Assembly: GCA_002729235.1 (NCBI GenBank) | Contig: PBTY01000053.1 | Span: forward strand, 100,030 to 135,401 | Reading direction: 5' to 3' | Length of the DNA: 35,372 nt | Origin: Rickettsiales bacterium | GTDB taxonomy: Bacteria; Bacteroidota; Bacteroidia; Cytophagales; Cyclobacteriaceae | Shown: piece after piece, positions 33,839-35,372 of the stretch | How positions within the stretch are numbered: position 1 is the stretch's first letter | How the letters are laid out: each line of letters starts with the position of its first letter | Notes under the pieces: model-generated | What the model saw: the letters and a program-made list of their open reading frames with translations, nothing else | What the model was told of the DNA's origin: nothing | Database searches by the model: none | Made by a program: the position numbers and the translations under genes

Positions 33839-34996
33839 TTATTCGAATAATTTATTGTATAAAAATGCAGGTTGCAGTTCGGTCAGCTTATTGATCAGGT
33901 CATAGTTGGCCTGCAATTCCTTTCCTCCGAATGTCTGACCTCTGAAACGGTACTGGTACTGCAGATAGCGTTCTGTTCGTACGCGAATATGTTTGATTGG
34001 ACGGTATTTTTTTATTGGTATGGGAAGTAGTAAAGAGAATCCTGCATTCGAGATGAGTGAAGTTTTGATGGCATGAACACCAATTTGCGCTTCTCCAAAC
34101 TGTCTGACTGCTTCTATCTTGTATCCCAAATCCTCATACAAAAATGAGCCATAGGTTGCTTTGATGGTCAGGTCTTGCTCTAGCCATCGAAAGGATCCAT
34201 TGACTCGGGCGATGATTGCCGGGTAGTCTTCGTAGAATTCACTTAAAGGTTCACCCGAGATATTGGACAATTGGGTATATCCCAATGTGGTTCCCAGACC
34301 AAACATGCCACCTTTGGTATATTTCATTGCATTTAGTCGAGCACCGTACCGTCTGGGGTTGTAATGACCAACAGAAGCAGTAGCAAACACATTCCAGGGC
34401 AGCCTAACGGATTGCTCCAGAGTAATAATCCCTGGTCGAACGCCATCTTCGGAGTAATTGTTAATCACTGGAACCAAAAGCTGTCCGGTGAATTTCAGTC
34501 CTTTTGTTAATTGCAGATGCAGAGTAGGCGCTGCGTCTAATTCTATTTTGATGGCATCATCGTAATTTCCGATTTGTGTGGCATAGATATAGGGGCCTAT
34601 GCTCACATCTGCTTTGAGGTAGGTTTTGTTAACGGATTCTACCTGATGAACACCACTGGAGGTCCAAAGATCGGTATTGAAGGAGATGGAGGTCTGATTT
34701 TTATCTGAAGGAATTAGGGTAATCTGAACAATGGGAATGTTTTGGTATTTGGGAAAAAGTACTAGTGCTTCTATACTCTCATCTACAAGAAGGTTAGTCA
34801 TGATCTCTTTTAAGGCAGCTACTTCGTAACGGAATACCCGATTTTCATATCCTATATATAAGGTGTCATTTTTTCGGAGACACTGGACGTTTTCGAAACC
34901 TGTAGAGGTCATCCAATTAATGATTGGCTTTTCCTGTCCGAAAAGATGAAATTTCGTACAGAACAGCAATAGAAGAAAAGTGAGTTTTTTCAACAT
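33839..34996 (-). CDS. YjbH-like outer-membrane protein, middle and C-terminal-barrel half
   Basis: 385 residues with a signal peptide (MLKKLTFLLLLFCTKFHLFG). Residues of about 28-110 match the central linker domain of YjbH proteins: TGFENVQCLRKNDTLYIGYE, NRVFRYEVAALKEIM, and a VLFPKYQNIPIVQITL strand. The rest reads as a beta-barrel matching the YjbH C-terminal half: LHLQLTKGLKFTGQLLVPV, FATASVGHYNPRRYG, YGSFLYEDLGYKIEAVRQFG, GFSLLLPIPI. It lacks the first-barrel start motif, which is instead found in the protein at 2152-2856. It is the first gene on the right of the locus, so it may lead the transcript, but no convincing promoter was seen: TATTTTGC upstream of the ATG is one base short and has no spaced TTG. 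Its role is inferred from YjbH/GfcD, which act in exopolysaccharide production. Confidence 0.72.
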   Translation of the reverse strand: MLKKLTFLLLLFCTKFHLFGQEKPIINWMTSTGFENVQCLRKNDTLYIGYENRVFRYEVAALKEIMTNLLVDESIEALVLFPKYQNIPIVQITLIPSDKNQTSISFNTDLWTSSGVHQVESVNKTYLKADVSIGPYIYATQIGNYDDAIKIELDAAPTLHLQLTKGLKFTGQLLVPVINNYSEDGVRPGIITLEQSVRLPWNVFATASVGHYNPRRYGARLNAMKYTKGGMFGLGTTLGYTQLSNISGEPLSEFYEDYPAIIARVNGSFRWLEQDLTIKATYGSFLYEDLGYKIEAVRQFGEAQIGVHAIKTSLISNAGFSLLLPIPIKKYRPIKHIRVRTERYLQYQYRFRGQTFGGKELQANYDLINKLTELQPAFLYNKLFE

Positions 34997-35090
34997 GGCT
35001 GCAAAATAGTGAAAAGTTGGATGTCAGATGCTGGAAGTTAGAGGTTCGTAGCTTGGAGTTGGGTGCTTGATATTGAGTGCAGGAAAACAC

Positions 35091-35126
35091 AATGCGATTC
35101 CTGCCCTTTCACGACCAGGGAGTGAC
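35091..35126 (-). repeat. A-type module, diverged
   Basis: On the minus strand it reads GTCACTCCCTGGTCGTGAAA then GGGCAGGAATCGCATT, an A-type module with a partial 14-bp-like CTGGTCGTG inside. 34997-35090 holds nothing recognised beyond short repeat fragments. Confidence 0.5.
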
Positions 35127-35160
35127 ATACGGAGTGACTGATTCATTTTTTTAGCGATAC

Positions 35161-35254
35161 AGGTCTCCCCTTTACTAAAGGGGAGATTTAGAGGGGGTTC
35201 GTGTACTAGTAATATCTTACTAAATGATGCGATTCCTGCATGAGCAGGAATGAC
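35161..35254 (-). repeat. A-B module pair in inverted orientation
   Basis: On the minus strand an A module (35254-35224: GTCATTCCTGCTCATGCAGG, AATCGCATCATT) is followed by a B module (35200-35161: GAACCCCCTCT...). The B part contains a perfect palindrome, TCTCCCCTTTA-C-TAAAGGGGAGA (35164-35186). The order A then B is the same as in the 8518-9405 island, but the strand is opposite. Confidence 0.75.
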
Positions 35255-35282
35255 GTTGGATATAGTAGAATTATGAACAAGC

Positions 35283-35372
35283 GTCACTCCCCGAATCAGT
35301 GGAAGAGTGTTTACCCTTTAAGTTATACTGTTGATTCTAGGGGAGTCTGTTTGTGATTCGCTACTGAGATTC
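35283..35372. mobile_element. MITE-like nested palindrome, copy 2, cut by window end
   Basis: Outer arm GTCACTCCCCGAAT (35283-35296) matches the right end of copy 1, read in reverse complement, at 13 of 14 positions. Inner arm ATTCTAGGGGAGTCT (35334-35348) matches copy 1 at 13 of 15. After an 18-base loop the return arm AGATTC begins at 35367 and runs off the window. The spacing between outer and inner arms (51 bases) is close to the 53 of copy 1. Confidence 0.6.

Noticed and set aside
35164-35186. Intrinsic terminator formed by TCTCCCCTTTA/TAAAGGGGAGA
   Set aside because: A perfect palindrome, but it has a one-base centre and no adjacent T-tract, and it belongs to the B repeat family, so it is better listed as a repeat.
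35024-35287. 87-codon open frame on the minus strand (contains VIPAHAGIA)
   Set aside because: The frame reads through A and B modules; the VIPAHAGIA string is the usual translation of this kind of hairpin repeat.

Overview
The window looks like chromosomal DNA of a Bacteroidota bacterium, most likely a marine-type Cytophagales relative. The reasons are a TPR/PD40 envelope protein like the T9SS-associated ones, two promoter matches of the TTG-N19-21-TAnnTTTG type, YjbH-type outer-membrane proteins and the gene families present. All recognised genes lie on the minus strand, so transcription runs from the right end to the left. No tRNA, rRNA or CRISPR array was seen.

Layout from right (transcription start) to left. 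35000-35372 holds dispersed repeats. 33839-34996 encodes a protein matching the middle and C-terminal half of YjbH. 32506-33648 is a Cys-containing lipoprotein and 31701-32474 a small outer-membrane barrel. 28540-31658 is the export pair Wza and Wzc. 24432-28504 is a four-gene set for a CDP-3,6-dideoxyhexose (rfbF, rfbG, a short-chain reductase, rfbH). 10349-24423 contains a Wzx flippase, six GT4 and two GT2 glycosyltransferases, two acyltransferase-3 proteins, a Wzy-like polymerase and a WcaF acetyltransferase. 9407-10276 is a WbpV-like sugar nucleotide reductase. 8012-9406 is a non-coding repeat island. 5900-8011 is gmd-fcl (GDP-L-fucose). 4945-5895 is a WecA/WbpL-type initiating transferase, 2863-4791 a WbpM/FlaA1-type 4,6-dehydratase, and 2152-2856 the N-terminal half of YjbH. 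Further left are an SRAP-family protein (1380-2078) and a truncated TPR-PD40 protein (1-1229), both apparently with their own promoters.

Together 2152-34996 reads as one Wzx/Wzy-dependent exopolysaccharide locus. WbpM, WbpV and WbpL homologues would make and load a 6-deoxy-HexNAc onto undecaprenyl phosphate. Up to eight glycosyltransferases then extend it with sugars including L-fucose and a 3,6-dideoxyhexose, and three acyltransferases decorate it. Wzx flips, Wzy polymerises, Wzc/Wza export, and the YjbH-like barrels probably act at the outer membrane. Many genes overlap by 4 to 26 bases, which suggests translational coupling. The block from about 12.8 to 24.4 kb is visibly more AT-rich than its flanks.

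The least ordinary items are: (1) a higher-order tandem repeat island between gmd and the wbpV-like gene, built from alternating hairpin modules plus a 14-bp minisatellite; (2) a MITE-like nested palindrome present at both ends of the window; (3) YjbH apparently split into two genes about 31 kb apart at opposite ends of the locus; and (4) an SRAP protein that lacks its catalytic Cys2 and two other active-site residues.
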